Notes: a model not told the origin generated them from the sequence alone. A stretch of 64,000 nucleotides of DNA from JANWVO01 sp964458495 (GCA_964458495.1 CAYWJB010000002.1:186001-250000); one strand, 5' to 3'. Shown: positions 1 through 8,723, numbered from the stretch's first letter. Numbers and translations are program-made.

Positions 1-1
1 A

Positions 2-505
2 GCGGCCTTCGTACGCATCCGCGAGCGCCGCATCCGCCACGAATGGGACTGGCTCGGCCGCGCCGCGGAAGCCAACCCCGGCGAACTCGTTCTTCCCGGC
101 TCTCCCGGCGGGCCCGTTCTGCTGCCCCGCACCCCCTGCTACGCCCTCGACGGCACGCCTTCGCAAGGCGTCGCCGTCCGGTTCCGTTTTCCTGAGTATT
201 ACCCTTCGGTGCCGCTGGAGGCCTGGCTGGAAACGCCCGTGCTGCATCCGAACGTGCATCCTGAAAACGGCTTCGTCTGCCTGTGGGATATGCGCCACGA
301 GGGGGCATCGCTCGTGCAGGCCGTGCTCCAGTTGCAGCGCGTCGTCACCTGGCATTTGTTCAACCTGTCCGCCGACCACCTGATGCAGCCGGAAGCCGGA
401 CGCCTGCCGCCGCTGGACTACCGGCCCATCGCGGTTCCGCCGAACTATTTCATGGAACGCACCGTCGCATCGCTCTCCGGCCCCCGGAGAAAAAGACTAA
501 GCTGA
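2..505 (+). CDS. E2 ubiquitin-conjugating-like (UBC fold) protein, 5' end outside window
   Basis: The reading frame is open to the left edge, so the N-terminus is missing. The visible 167 residues follow the E2 order: an N-terminal helix (RRIRHEWDWLGRAAEA), a GTPS turn, a FRFPEYYPSVP strand-turn like the E2 core 'F..EYP..PP', then HPNVHPENGFVCLWD. That last stretch matches the E2 signature HPN-x-GxxCL, and its cysteine (codon 278-280) is the candidate thioester cysteine. A helix-rich tail follows. The gene ends 12 bp before the kinase-FGE gene and probably shares its transcript. E2-like proteins in bacteria usually sit with E1, Ub-like or JAB partners, which could lie to the left. A catalytically inactive UBC/RWD adaptor is the alternative. 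Confidence 0.65.
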   Translation, partial: AAFVRIRERRIRHEWDWLGRAAEANPGELVLPGSPGGPVLLPRTPCYALDGTPSQGVAVRFRFPEYYPSVPLEAWLETPVLHPNVHPENGFVCLWDMRHEGASLVQAVLQLQRVVTWHLFNLSADHLMQPEAGRLPPLDYRPIAVPPNYFMERTVASLSGPRRKRLS

Positions 506-517
506 TGGAATCCCGCC

Positions 518-2341
518 ATGTCCAACGCCTCCCGTAATGCCATTCGCGCAGCCCTGCACCAGGTGCTGGGGGACAAGTACGAGATCCTGCAGTGGATCGG
601 CGGCGGCGGCATGGCCGAGGTGTTCCTCGCCCGCCACCGCGCTCACGGCGCCCTGTTCGCCGTGAAGGTCCTCTCCGAGCAGCTCGCCGACGAGCCGGAA
701 ATCGTGGCGCGATTCATGGACGAGGCCCGCACTGCTGCAACGCTGGGCGGCCACCCCAACATCGCCCCTGTCTACGACGTGGGGGAGTGGGGCTCGCTGC
801 ATTACCTGATCATGCCCTACATCGAGGGCGAGGACCTGAAAAGCTACCTGGAAAGGCGCGGCAGGCTGCACCCTACTGAAGCGGTGACCATCATCCGGCA
901 GGTGGCCGAGGCCTTGGTATGGGCCGGCGAGCGGAGGTTTGTGCACCGCGACCTCAAGCCTGCCAACATCCGCATCGACATGAGCGGGCGCGCCATTGTA
1001 CTCGACTTCGGCATCGCCAAGGCGGGCGATGCGCCTTCGGCCCGCACGCGCGCCGGCGAGACGCTCGGAACGCCCTATTACATGTCGCCGGAGCAGATCC
1101 GCGCCGAACCTTGCGACCACCGCAGCGACCTGTATTCGCTCGGCGTCATCTTCTTCGAGCTGCTCACCGGCATGAAGCCCTTCACCGGCGACAGCTACCG
1201 CGCCATCGAAATCGGCCACTGCCAGCGGACGCCGCCCGCCATCAGCACGCTGGCGCCGGACGTCGACCCCGAACTGGAGCGGATCGTCAACCGCCTGCTC
1301 GAGAAGGACCGCGAGCGCCGCTACCAGTCGGCGCGGGAGTTGCTGGAGGACCTGCGGCGTTCCTACAGGCTTGAAACCGAGATCCGCCTCGAACCGGTGA
1401 TCGACAGGCCGGACCTGCTGGAGGCAGCCCGCGGCGGCGGAGGACCGGAGGAGGACTTCGCCCCGGCGGAGCCGGGCGCCGGCGCGCCTCCCATGCCTCC
1501 GGCGCACGCAGGCGCGGCGCGTCCGGCGAAAAAACGCACCGGGCTTTACGCCGTCCTGGCCCTGGCCATGGTGGCCGTGGCCGCAGGGGTTTACTTCGCC
1601 GTTCAAAAGAGCGAGAATGGGCCGAAATCTGGGGAAGCGGCAAAGCAGCAGGAAACGCCCGCGCGCGAACTGCCGTCCGTCGTGCAGGTGGAGGGCACGA
1701 TGATGTTTCTGGTGCGAGAGGGGCCGTTCATCTTCGGCGACGACAGCCCGGAGTCGCCCAACCCGAAGGCCGAGATGCGCCTGCCCGCCTTCTACATGGA
1801 CGCCACCGAAGTCTCGAACGAGCAGTACGCCCGCTTTGTGCAAGCCACCGGGCATCCCGCGCCGCCTTCGGAGGATTTCCGCTCCTCGCCCTCCCTGCCG
1901 GTGACGCATGTGAAGCTGTCCGACGCGCGCGCCTATTGCGCCTGGGCGGGCAAGCGGCTGCCCAACGAGCAGGAGTGGGAAAAGGCAGCCCGCGGCGAAG
2001 ACGGCCGCATCTACCCGTGGGGCAATCAGCCCATGCCGAATCCCGGCACGCTGGTGCCCGTCGACGACTACCCCGAGCGCCAAAGCCCGTACCGAGTGCT
2101 GGGCCTTTCCGGCAATGCCTTCGAGTGGGTGGACACGCCCTTCCCGGTGACGAGCCGGGAAATTGAGGATATGCGGCGCGCGCTGGGCGGCGCCGAGGTC
2201 TCCCGCGAGTGGTACTGCATCAAGGGAGGCAGCTTCCTGCTGAAGGATGAGCGGTTTTTGCGTGTATATATGCGAAGGGGCTGGCCCGTTGACCTGCCTC
2301 ATGCAGCCATTGGTTTCCGGTGCGTGAAAGATGCCCAATAA
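518..2341 (+). CDS. Ser/Thr protein kinase with C-terminal FGE-sulfatase-like domain (PpkA-like)
   Basis: A 607-residue membrane kinase. The kinase domain spans about residues 20-285 with P-loop GGGGMAEV (about 28-35), Lys50 in the AVKVL strand, catalytic HRDLKPAN (about 143-150), DFG (about 162-164) and a MSPEQ activation-segment end. A Pro/Ala-rich linker leads to one membrane segment (about 342-362). The exported C-terminal part (about 395-605) is an FGE/SUMF-type fold, with DATEVSNEQYARFV, AYCAWAGKRLPNEQEWEKA and a terminal GFRCVKD motif. Kinases with this domain (PpkA type) control T6SS firing by phosphorylating an FHA protein, and two FHA proteins are encoded downstream. The last 11 bp overlap the next gene, so the two are probably co-translated. 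Confidence 0.9.
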   Translation: MSNASRNAIRAALHQVLGDKYEILQWIGGGGMAEVFLARHRAHGALFAVKVLSEQLADEPEIVARFMDEARTAATLGGHPNIAPVYDVGEWGSLHYLIMPYIEGEDLKSYLERRGRLHPTEAVTIIRQVAEALVWAGERRFVHRDLKPANIRIDMSGRAIVLDFGIAKAGDAPSARTRAGETLGTPYYMSPEQIRAEPCDHRSDLYSLGVIFFELLTGMKPFTGDSYRAIEIGHCQRTPPAISTLAPDVDPELERIVNRLLEKDRERRYQSARELLEDLRRSYRLETEIRLEPVIDRPDLLEAARGGGGPEEDFAPAEPGAGAPPMPPAHAGAARPAKKRTGLYAVLALAMVAVAAGVYFAVQKSENGPKSGEAAKQQETPARELPSVVQVEGTMMFLVREGPFIFGDDSPESPNPKAEMRLPAFYMDATEVSNEQYARFVQATGHPAPPSEDFRSSPSLPVTHVKLSDARAYCAWAGKRLPNEQEWEKAARGEDGRIYPWGNQPMPNPGTLVPVDDYPERQSPYRVLGLSGNAFEWVDTPFPVTSREIEDMRRALGGAEVSREWYCIKGGSFLLKDERFLRVYMRRGWPVDLPHAAIGFRCVKDAQ

Positions 2342-3269
2342 GATCCATTCCGCCGCTTCCGGCCTTCTGCTGGCCGCCTTCGCAGGATTCCTGACAGGCG
2401 CGCAGGAGCCGCTGATCAACGCCCGCGACGCATTCTTCTCGGCCTCCGACATGATGGCCGTGCAGAAGAAGACGGCCGTGAAGAAATCCGCCAAGACCGC
2501 GCCGGCCCGGCGCCCGGAGCCTGCCCGGCAGGACGCGGGCAAGGCGGCGGGGCCCAAGCCTGAGCTGGCTGCGGCGCCGCAGCTGGCACAAGCCGAGGCT
2601 TATTTCCAGAAAGTGTCGCTCACGCCCGAGAACCTGCCGCCGATGGGCCTGCGCTACAGCCTGCTGAAGCGCACGGCGCAGGGGATGGAGGAGGTGAGCA
2701 CGGACACCGAATTTCATGCCGGCGACAGCATCCGGCTCAGTGTGATGGGGAACCGCCGCGGGTATCTCTATGTGATCGCGCGTGGTTCGAGCGGCGTGTG
2801 GACGCCGCTGTTCCCGCATCCGGAGTCCTCGCAGATGACCAACGAAATCATCCCCGGCCGCCTGTATCAGGTGCCGGGAGGCGAGGGCGAGTATTTCACT
2901 TTCGACGAACAGGCGGGCGAGGAGCGCCTGTTCCTGGTGTTCTCGGCGCGGCCTGTAGATGACCTCGAGCAGGTGATCGCGGCGCTGTCGGGCAAGAGCG
3001 CCCCCGCGCCGGACCGCCCGGCGAAGGCGGCGACGCCGCCGACGCTTTCCGCCGCCAACCGGATCAACGACGCCTGGGTGGACCAATTGCGGGCGGGCAT
3101 CCAGAGCCGGGATCTTGTGTTCACGAAAGTGGACAAGGACACAGCGGCCGCGCCGGCGCCCGTGGGCGCGGGGCCGGAAGCCGCCGTGTATGTCGTGAAC
3201 GCCTCCACCACCGGCGGCGCCGCAGCAGCGGGCCGTGTGATTGCGGAGCTAAGGCTCCGCCACCGGTAG
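2331..3269 (+). CDS. Secreted DUF4384 protein
   Basis: A 312-residue protein with an N-terminal hydrophobic export signal (SGLLLAAFAGFLTGAQ). A Lys/Ala/Pro-rich low-complexity stretch (about 45-85) precedes a DUF4384 domain at about residues 105-215. The domain signature is visible as FHAGDSIRLSVMGNRRGYLYVI, read here in two parts, then TPLFPHPES and a Phe-rich FLVFSARP strand. DUF4384 domains occur beside caspases, kinases and secretion loci in many Acidobacteria and Proteobacteria, but no molecular function is established. The start overlaps the kinase gene by 11 bp. It ends in LRLRHR, a tail nearly repeated by the next gene product (LRLAHR), so the two are probably paralogues or partner subunits. 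Confidence 0.75.
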   Translation: MPNKIHSAASGLLLAAFAGFLTGAQEPLINARDAFFSASDMMAVQKKTAVKKSAKTAPARRPEPARQDAGKAAGPKPELAAAPQLAQAEAYFQKVSLTPENLPPMGLRYSLLKRTAQGMEEVSTDTEFHAGDSIRLSVMGNRRGYLYVIARGSSGVWTPLFPHPESSQMTNEIIPGRLYQVPGGEGEYFTFDEQAGEERLFLVFSARPVDDLEQVIAALSGKSAPAPDRPAKAATPPTLSAANRINDAWVDQLRAGIQSRDLVFTKVDKDTAAAPAPVGAGPEAAVYVVNASTTGGAAAAGRVIAELRLRHR

Positions 3270-3300
3270 GCCGATAGATGGAGGAGCAAGGGAGGAGCCC

Positions 3301-4074
3301 ATGCATCTGCCCATCTGTCTCAAAACGGCTGCCGTTTTCTGTGCCGCTGCGTGGCTGGCAGCGGCTCCGCCGCCCGGCGGCGCTCTGCGCCCTTCCGCGC
3401 CCGGCGGGCTGTCACCCGATCTGCGGGGCGGACTCGACGCGCGCCCGGAGCCGGCTGCGGGCAAGAGGATCGAGATCATCGTCGAACGAAACGAGCGCGG
3501 CGAGGCGCGCCGCGCCGATCCGGGCCAGGTGTTCCGCACTGGCGACCTGGTGCGGTTCCGGTTCCGCGCAACCTTCAACGGCTACCTGTATGTGATGAAC
3601 CACGCCAGCTCGGGCAGCTTCGTTCTGCTGTTTCCGAAGGAGGAGACCGGCACGATGAACCGCATCGAGGCCGGCCGCGAGTACCTGGTGCCGATGACCG
3701 AGAACGGGTGGTTCCGCCTGGAAGGGCCGCCGGGATATGAAGTGGTCTACTGGCTGGTGAGCCCGGTGCGGCTCAGCGACGGACGCAGCGCGCTGCCGGT
3801 GCCGAAGCTGCCCGCGCCGGCGCCGCACCTGAATCCCTCGATCACGCCGCGCTGCGATGACACGATCTTCCGCGCCCGCGGCGAGTGCATCGACCACGCG
3901 GCAGGGCTGAAGCCGCTCGAAAAGAACGCGGCGCTGCCGGAGAACCTGGCCGGGTACTCCGGCGCGGCGTCGCGGGAGCTGACCATCATGAAGTCGAACA
4001 AATCGGCAGCCGTGGCCGTGAACGACGACAGCGAGGAGCCGTTCCTGTACACTCTGCGGCTGGCCCACCGGTGA
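3301..4074 (+). CDS. Secreted DUF4384 protein (second copy)
   Basis: A 257-residue protein with an N-terminal signal peptide (KTAAVFCAAAWLAAAP). The DUF4384 core lies at about residues 55-165: FRTGDLVRFRFRATFNGYLY, then SFVLLFPKEE and VVYWLVSPV. A Cys-containing region (CDDTIFRARGEC, about 189-200) may form a disulfide in the periplasm. The C-terminus LYTLRLAHR resembles the end of the preceding DUF4384 protein. The gene starts 31 bp after its neighbour with an AAGGAGGAG-type ribosome site and stops 10 bp before the caspase gene. It was assigned by family resemblance and its role is unknown; the position suggests a periplasmic part of the kinase/caspase signalling block. Confidence 0.72.
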   Translation: MHLPICLKTAAVFCAAAWLAAAPPPGGALRPSAPGGLSPDLRGGLDARPEPAAGKRIEIIVERNERGEARRADPGQVFRTGDLVRFRFRATFNGYLYVMNHASSGSFVLLFPKEETGTMNRIEAGREYLVPMTENGWFRLEGPPGYEVVYWLVSPVRLSDGRSALPVPKLPAPAPHLNPSITPRCDDTIFRARGECIDHAAGLKPLEKNAALPENLAGYSGAASRELTIMKSNKSAAVAVNDDSEEPFLYTLRLAHR

Positions 4075-4084
4075 GGAAGGACCG

Positions 4085-6181
4085 ATGCTTGCACGCCTGA
4101 TGCTTGTGGCCGCCTCGGCGGCAGCCGCCGCCCAGCCCCCCGCCGCGCCTCCCGCGGAACAGCAGCGGGACCTGAAATTCACGCGCGAGCCGGCCGCGCC
4201 GGTGGTCAAGCCGGGCGAGGCCGTCGTCATCCCGCGCAGCTACGCGCTGGTGGTCGGCATCAGCGAATACCCGAAGCTGCCGCCGCAAGGGCAGCTTCGC
4301 TTTCCCGCGCGCGACGCCGCGGCCATGTATGCGGCATTGATCAGCCCCGAAGGCGGCCAGTTCCCGCCGGAAAACGTGCGCCGCCTGATCGGCAAGGACG
4401 CCACGCTGGCCAACATCCGCGAGGCGCTGGAGAAGTGGCTGCCGTCGGTCTCGAAGGACGAGGACCGCGTGGTGATCTACTTCGCGGGGCACGGTTTCGT
4501 CTCCGGAGGCAAGGCGTTTCTGGCCCCGTACGACATCGACCCCGCCGACATTCCCGGCACGTCGTATCCGATGGAAAGGCTGGGGCGCGTCATCGGATCG
4601 GAGATCCGGGCCAAGTGGAAGGTGCTGCTGACCGACTCCTGCCACTCGGGCGCCATCACGCCGGAGGCGGACACGCGGCAGATCAACGCGAGCCTGCTGC
4701 AGCTGGACCGCTCGCTGTTTTCGCTCACCGCCAGCCGCGACCGTGAGCAGTCGTTTGAAAGCGAGATCTGGGGCGGCGGGCACGGGGTGTTCACCTACTA
4801 CCTGATCAAGGGCATCGAGGGGGAGGCGGACGAAAACGCCGACGGCGTGGTCACCGCCGACGAACTGGGCGAGTACGTGCGGGTCAACGTCCGGCGCGAC
4901 ACCAAGACGCGGCAGAATCCGACCGCCGAGCGCGGCAGCTACGACCCCAACATGATTCTGGCCTTCAATCCGGCGCGGGCGCCGTCGGCGCCGCTGCAAC
5001 CGCCGAAGTTCGGCGCGCTGGTGATCGAAAGCAACATGGACGGCGTGGAGGTCTTCGTCGACGGCAAGAGCCAGGGCGTGGTCAGCAAAGGCAAGCCGCT
5101 GCGCCTGCCGGGCATTCAGCCCGGCGTGCACACCATTCAAGGCGTGCGCATGGGCTACGAGCCGGACGGGCCACGCGAGGAAACCGTGTACCCGGGGCAG
5201 GAGACGACGGTGACGCTGCGCATCGTCATCCCGCGCGTGCGGAAGCGCTCGGCCGTGGATGCCTTCAACGAGGGGATGGAGTATTACCAGAAGGGGTTCG
5301 AGAAGAACTACCTGAAAGCCGCGGGACTGTTTCAGAAAGCGCTGGCCGAGGACCCGAAATACAGCCAGGCGGCGCTGTTTCTGGGCCGCGTGTACCACGC
5401 CCTTTACGATTACGACAAGGCCCGCAAGGCCTTTGAGCAGGCCATCGCCATCGACCCTGACTATGCCGAGGCGCAGGCCTCCTTTGGCGGCATGCTGCTC
5501 GATATCGGCGATCTGGATGCCGCCATCCGGCACCTGACGGCCGCACAGCAGCGCGATCCCTCCAATTCGCTCACGGCGGCGCTGCTGGCGCAGGCGTTCA
5601 CGCGGAAAGCCGCCTACGAGGAGGGGATCAAGTTCGCCCGGGAGGCCATCCGGCTGAATCCGGGCCACGGCGAGGCGCACTTCTGGCTGGCAGAGGCGCT
5701 GCGCTTCAGCAAGCGCTGCCCGGACGCAATCCCCGAATACCAGCAATACCTGCGGCTCAGCGATTTCGACTCGAAGCTCGCCGGCAAGCTGAACTACTAT
5801 GTGCTCGGCTACCTGGCGGGCATCGGACGCAAGAAGCGCGCGGCGCAGACCGACATCTGGCGCGAACTGCAATTCATGGCCAGCTTCGGGCTCTGCGATT
5901 GCGAGCGCATCGGGCGGCGCTTCGACGAGGCAGCGCGGTGGTGCCAGCAGGCGCTGCGGCTCGATCCTGCCGACCTGTACGCGCATTATGCGCTCGGCCT
6001 CATCTTCACCGAGAAGTTCAACCAGTCTTCCTCGGCCGGGTATCTGTCGGCGGCGCGCACCCACTTCGAGAAGGTGATCGAGCTCAACCCCGACACAGGC
6101 GAAGCCGAGCGGAGCAGGAAGTATCTGGCGCGGATCCGGCAGGTGGTGTCCCAGTTGAGCCAGCCGGGCACGGCCCCTTGA
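4085..6181 (+). CDS. Secreted caspase-family (C14) peptidase with PEGA and TPR domains
   Basis: A 698-residue protein. After a signal-like N-terminus (MLARLMLVAASAAAAA), a metacaspase/caspase p20 domain covers about residues 50-290. It starts with YALVVGISEY and has the catalytic His136 in YFAGHGF and Cys186 in LLTDSCHSG, so both catalytic residues are intact. A PEGA domain follows at about 315-385 (GALVIESNMDGVEVFVDGK), typical of surface or envelope-anchored proteins. TPR repeats then fill about 395-690. Bacterial caspases cleave after basic residues, and the TPR arm probably selects partners. The gene sits 10 bp after the DUF4384 gene. Linking it to regulated proteolysis in the T6SS island is inference from position. 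Confidence 0.85.
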   Translation: MLARLMLVAASAAAAAQPPAAPPAEQQRDLKFTREPAAPVVKPGEAVVIPRSYALVVGISEYPKLPPQGQLRFPARDAAAMYAALISPEGGQFPPENVRRLIGKDATLANIREALEKWLPSVSKDEDRVVIYFAGHGFVSGGKAFLAPYDIDPADIPGTSYPMERLGRVIGSEIRAKWKVLLTDSCHSGAITPEADTRQINASLLQLDRSLFSLTASRDREQSFESEIWGGGHGVFTYYLIKGIEGEADENADGVVTADELGEYVRVNVRRDTKTRQNPTAERGSYDPNMILAFNPARAPSAPLQPPKFGALVIESNMDGVEVFVDGKSQGVVSKGKPLRLPGIQPGVHTIQGVRMGYEPDGPREETVYPGQETTVTLRIVIPRVRKRSAVDAFNEGMEYYQKGFEKNYLKAAGLFQKALAEDPKYSQAALFLGRVYHALYDYDKARKAFEQAIAIDPDYAEAQASFGGMLLDIGDLDAAIRHLTAAQQRDPSNSLTAALLAQAFTRKAAYEEGIKFAREAIRLNPGHGEAHFWLAEALRFSKRCPDAIPEYQQYLRLSDFDSKLAGKLNYYVLGYLAGIGRKKRAAQTDIWRELQFMASFGLCDCERIGRRFDEAARWCQQALRLDPADLYAHYALGLIFTEKFNQSSSAGYLSAARTHFEKVIELNPDTGEAERSRKYLARIRQVVSQLSQPGTAP

Positions 6182-6222
6182 GTTTTTCTCTGGAAACTGA
6201 TGCAATAAGTGCTCCGATGGAC

Positions 6223-6228
6223 TACAAT
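6223..6228 (+). promoter_or_regulatory. Candidate -10 box upstream of the FHA gene
   Basis: TACAAT matches the -10 consensus at five of six positions and lies 33 bp before the ATG at 6261, with a GGAGGAG ribosome site between them. No convincing -35 is visible at the usual distance. If real, the FHA and VWA genes can be expressed separately from the upstream signalling block. Confidence 0.35.
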
Positions 6229-6260
6229 CACCTGCATACGGTTTCGGAGGAGAACCGGGG

Positions 6261-7205
6261 ATGAGCCTTTATCAGACGCTCTACTTCATGTCCCTGGCCG
6301 GCGGCTTCGCCGGACTTCTCTCCTGGGGACTGACCGCTCTTCTCTCCGCCACGTTGCTTTCGAGCCGCCCTGTGCTGGCAGACCTCACGGCGGCGGCGAT
6401 TCTGGGCCTGATGATCGGCCTGCTGACGGTGGCCTTCTCGGACAAATGGTCCGGCAACAGGGTCGTGGCCCGGTATGTGCTTGCGGGCGGCGGCATCGGG
6501 CTGGTGGCCGGCATTCTGGGCGGCCTCGCCATGATCCCCATCACGCAGAACCTCGGCGACGCCTTCCCGTTCCTGGCGCGCCTGCTGAGCTGGACGCTGG
6601 TGGGCAGCCTCATCGGGCTCGGGCTCGGCTTGCGCTGGGTGATGGCCAACAAGATGCGCGTGGTACACGCGTGCCTGGGCGGGCTGGTAGGCGGCGCCAT
6701 TGGCGGCTCACTGTTCCACGTGCTGGGCAGCCGGATCCCCGACCTGACGCAGGCGCTTGGCTTCGTGCTGGTCGGGGTGGGCATCTGTTTCGGCGTCACG
6801 CTGGCGCCGATCCTGCTGCGCGACGGCGTGCTGAAGTTTGTCTCGAGCGGCGACGCGCGCGCGCAGGCCAAGTTCGGCCGCAGCGGCAAAGAGTGGGAGA
6901 TCCGGCAGGGCGACACGCTGTTGATCGGTTCGCAGTCGCTGGACCTGAACAAAACGGCGTTCGCGGTGGGCGTGCAGGTATTCATTCCCGACGCCGCCAT
7001 CGCCGCGCGCCACGCGATACTTTTTGGAAAGGACGGGCGTTTCTACATCGCCCGCCACCCCGACATCAACAACCCGCAAGGCCTGGCGCGCTATGTTCTG
7101 CGCGTCCGCGGCCGGACGGTGACGACGTCGCAGGAACTGCGCGCGGGCGACGACATCCTCGTCGGACGCACGGCGATCAAGTTCCTCACCAAGAAAGAAG
7201 GCTGA
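6261..7205 (+). CDS. Multi-pass membrane protein with C-terminal FHA domain
   Basis: A 314-residue protein. The first about 195 residues are Gly-rich hydrophobic segments (about five to six membrane helices, for example GGFAGLLSWGLTALLSATLL). The cytoplasmic C-terminus (about 213-312) looks like an FHA domain: a DTLLIGSQS entry strand, AAIAARHAIL in place of the usual 'S..H..I' phosphothreonine loop, and a DDILVGRTAIKFL exit strand. FHA domains bind phosphothreonine, so the adjacent kinase-FGE protein is the obvious source of ligand. It starts after a strong GGAGGAG ribosome site and is followed within 20 bp by the VWA gene. The FHA core is divergent, so phosphopeptide binding is not certain. 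Confidence 0.7.
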   Translation: MSLYQTLYFMSLAGGFAGLLSWGLTALLSATLLSSRPVLADLTAAAILGLMIGLLTVAFSDKWSGNRVVARYVLAGGGIGLVAGILGGLAMIPITQNLGDAFPFLARLLSWTLVGSLIGLGLGLRWVMANKMRVVHACLGGLVGGAIGGSLFHVLGSRIPDLTQALGFVLVGVGICFGVTLAPILLRDGVLKFVSSGDARAQAKFGRSGKEWEIRQGDTLLIGSQSLDLNKTAFAVGVQVFIPDAAIAARHAILFGKDGRFYIARHPDINNPQGLARYVLRVRGRTVTTSQELRAGDDILVGRTAIKFLTKKEG

Positions 7206-7225
7206 CGATGCCAGGGAGAGAGCGT

Positions 7226-8701
7226 ATGAAAACCGGCAGCTTCGCACTCGCGCTGGCGGCGGTTGCCTTCCTCGCCGCCTTGCCTGCTTCCGGACAGAAT
7301 CCCGGCCTTGACTTCGCCGAGCCGCTGAAGCTCGTCTCCTGCGAACCCGCCTCGACGGTGCCCTGCTTCCGCATGAAGCTGAATCTGGTGGACGGCACGG
7401 GCCAGCCATACAACGCGCAACTGCCGCCGCCCGACAAGCTGGCTTCCCAGATCACGGTGACCATCGGCGGCCAGCAGGTGACGCCTTTCTACGCAACGTC
7501 CGCGGGCGAGTCCGTGGCCAAGGTGAAGGGGCGTGCGGCGCTCGTCATCGTGGACAATTCGGGAAGCATGAAGAAGATTCTGCCCACGGGGCAGACGCGG
7601 TTTGATGCGGCGAAGATGGCGGTGAAATCGTTCCTCGGACAATTCGAGGAAGGTGTGGACCGCGTGGCGGTGGTTCCATTCGAAAGCCACTTGGTGCAGG
7701 AGCGGATCCGCTCGGCCGTGTTCGCACGCACGCGTTCGGCGGCCATCGCGCAGGTCGACGGCCTGCCGGAACCGGAACTGAGGAACAACACGGCGCTGTT
7801 TTCGGCCGTTGTGTTCGGCATCGAGACCCTACGCGATGCGCTGCCGCGGCTCGAGAAAGAGATGGGCGAATCGCCGGAAGCAATGGTGATCGTGCTCACC
7901 GACGGCAACAACGAAGTGCTGCGCGGCGACGATCCCGGACTGCTCGCCGGGCCGGCGGGAATGGACGAAGCGGCGCGGTACGCGCGGCAGGCGCCGTTCC
8001 CGGTGATCGCCATCGGGTTCGGCGAGCCGGGCGCGCTGGACGAGGCGGCGCTGCGGCAGATCAGCACGAAGTATTATCTCGCCTCCGACTATGAAGGACT
8101 GCGGCGGATCTTCACTTTCACCCGGACGTTCCTGAACAACCGGGTAGCGGCCACTTTCTCTTCGCCCTATCCGGACCGCGCCTCGCTGGCCGGGCAGAAC
8201 CTGCCGGTGACGGCGGAGCTGAGGTTGCCAAACGGGCAGGTGCTGAAGTCGCCCGAAACGCTGTGGTCGGCGCCCCAGATGGGCGTGCCGGTGTATGCGG
8301 GCAAATGCACGCCCGACGAGATGAAGGCTGTGCTTCAGGCGTTGCCGGTGAGCGCGGGGTGGACCTCGATCGTCCGCCCCCTGGGTGTGTTTGTGGGGCT
8401 GGCGTTGCTGCTGCTGTTGATGTGGCACTGGTTGCCGCGCCTGGTGTGGCCGGAACAGTTCATCGGCGTCATGCCGGGCACGGGCGCAGGCCAGGCCAAG
8501 TGGGCTTCGCAGACGAGGATCGTCAACGGAGTCATCGCCGGGAGGCCCGCGCCGCCGGGCTTCCAGAAGGGTCCTGGAGGCGTGGCCATGCCGCCGCGCA
8601 GCGCCGCCGACGCCACGGTGGTCAATCCCCAGGCGCACCGCGATTTTTCCCAGACACGGCTCGGCAACCGCCAGGGTCCGGGCCCGAGGGAGCCGTTTTA
8701 G
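7226..8701 (+). CDS. Membrane-anchored von Willebrand factor A (VWA) protein
   Basis: About 491 residues from the ATG at 7226, chosen because AGGGAGAG precedes it and a signal peptide (MKTGSFALALAAVAFLAALP) follows directly; an in-frame ATG at 7208 is the alternative. The VWA domain (about 100-300) has the metal site D110-N-S112-G-S114, a RNNTAL threonine loop and a VLTDGNNE aspartate, so the MIDAS is complete. One membrane helix lies near the C-terminus (about 385-405, VGLALLLLLMWHWLP), followed by a roughly 85-residue cytoplasmic tail. VWA-MIDAS proteins bind protein partners with Mg2+. In this locus it may act as an envelope scaffold, which is inference from position next to tssB. Confidence 0.82.
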   Translation: MKTGSFALALAAVAFLAALPASGQNPGLDFAEPLKLVSCEPASTVPCFRMKLNLVDGTGQPYNAQLPPPDKLASQITVTIGGQQVTPFYATSAGESVAKVKGRAALVIVDNSGSMKKILPTGQTRFDAAKMAVKSFLGQFEEGVDRVAVVPFESHLVQERIRSAVFARTRSAAIAQVDGLPEPELRNNTALFSAVVFGIETLRDALPRLEKEMGESPEAMVIVLTDGNNEVLRGDDPGLLAGPAGMDEAARYARQAPFPVIAIGFGEPGALDEAALRQISTKYYLASDYEGLRRIFTFTRTFLNNRVAATFSSPYPDRASLAGQNLPVTAELRLPNGQVLKSPETLWSAPQMGVPVYAGKCTPDEMKAVLQALPVSAGWTSIVRPLGVFVGLALLLLLMWHWLPRLVWPEQFIGVMPGTGAGQAKWASQTRIVNGVIAGRPAPPGFQKGPGGVAMPPRSAADATVVNPQAHRDFSQTRLGNRQGPGPREPF

Positions 8702-8723
8702 ACAGCGGCGCCGCGCCGCTGTC
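8701..8723 (+). terminator. Strong hairpin between the VWA gene and tssB
   Basis: A perfect 10-bp inverted repeat (GACAGCGGCG / CGCCGCTGTC) with a 3-nt CCG loop starts on the last base of the VWA stop codon, followed by a weak T-rich stretch (TTGTTT). It would end or attenuate transcription from the signalling block before the T6SS structural genes. Confidence 0.6.

Noticed and set aside
497..2557. Long minus-strand frame opposite the kinase gene
   Set aside because: It mirrors the plus-strand kinase in GC-rich DNA, has Arg/Ala/His-rich shadow composition and no domain or ribosome site.
3986..6205. 739-codon minus-strand frame opposite the caspase gene
   Set aside because: Antisense shadow; the plus strand has clear caspase, PEGA and TPR motifs.
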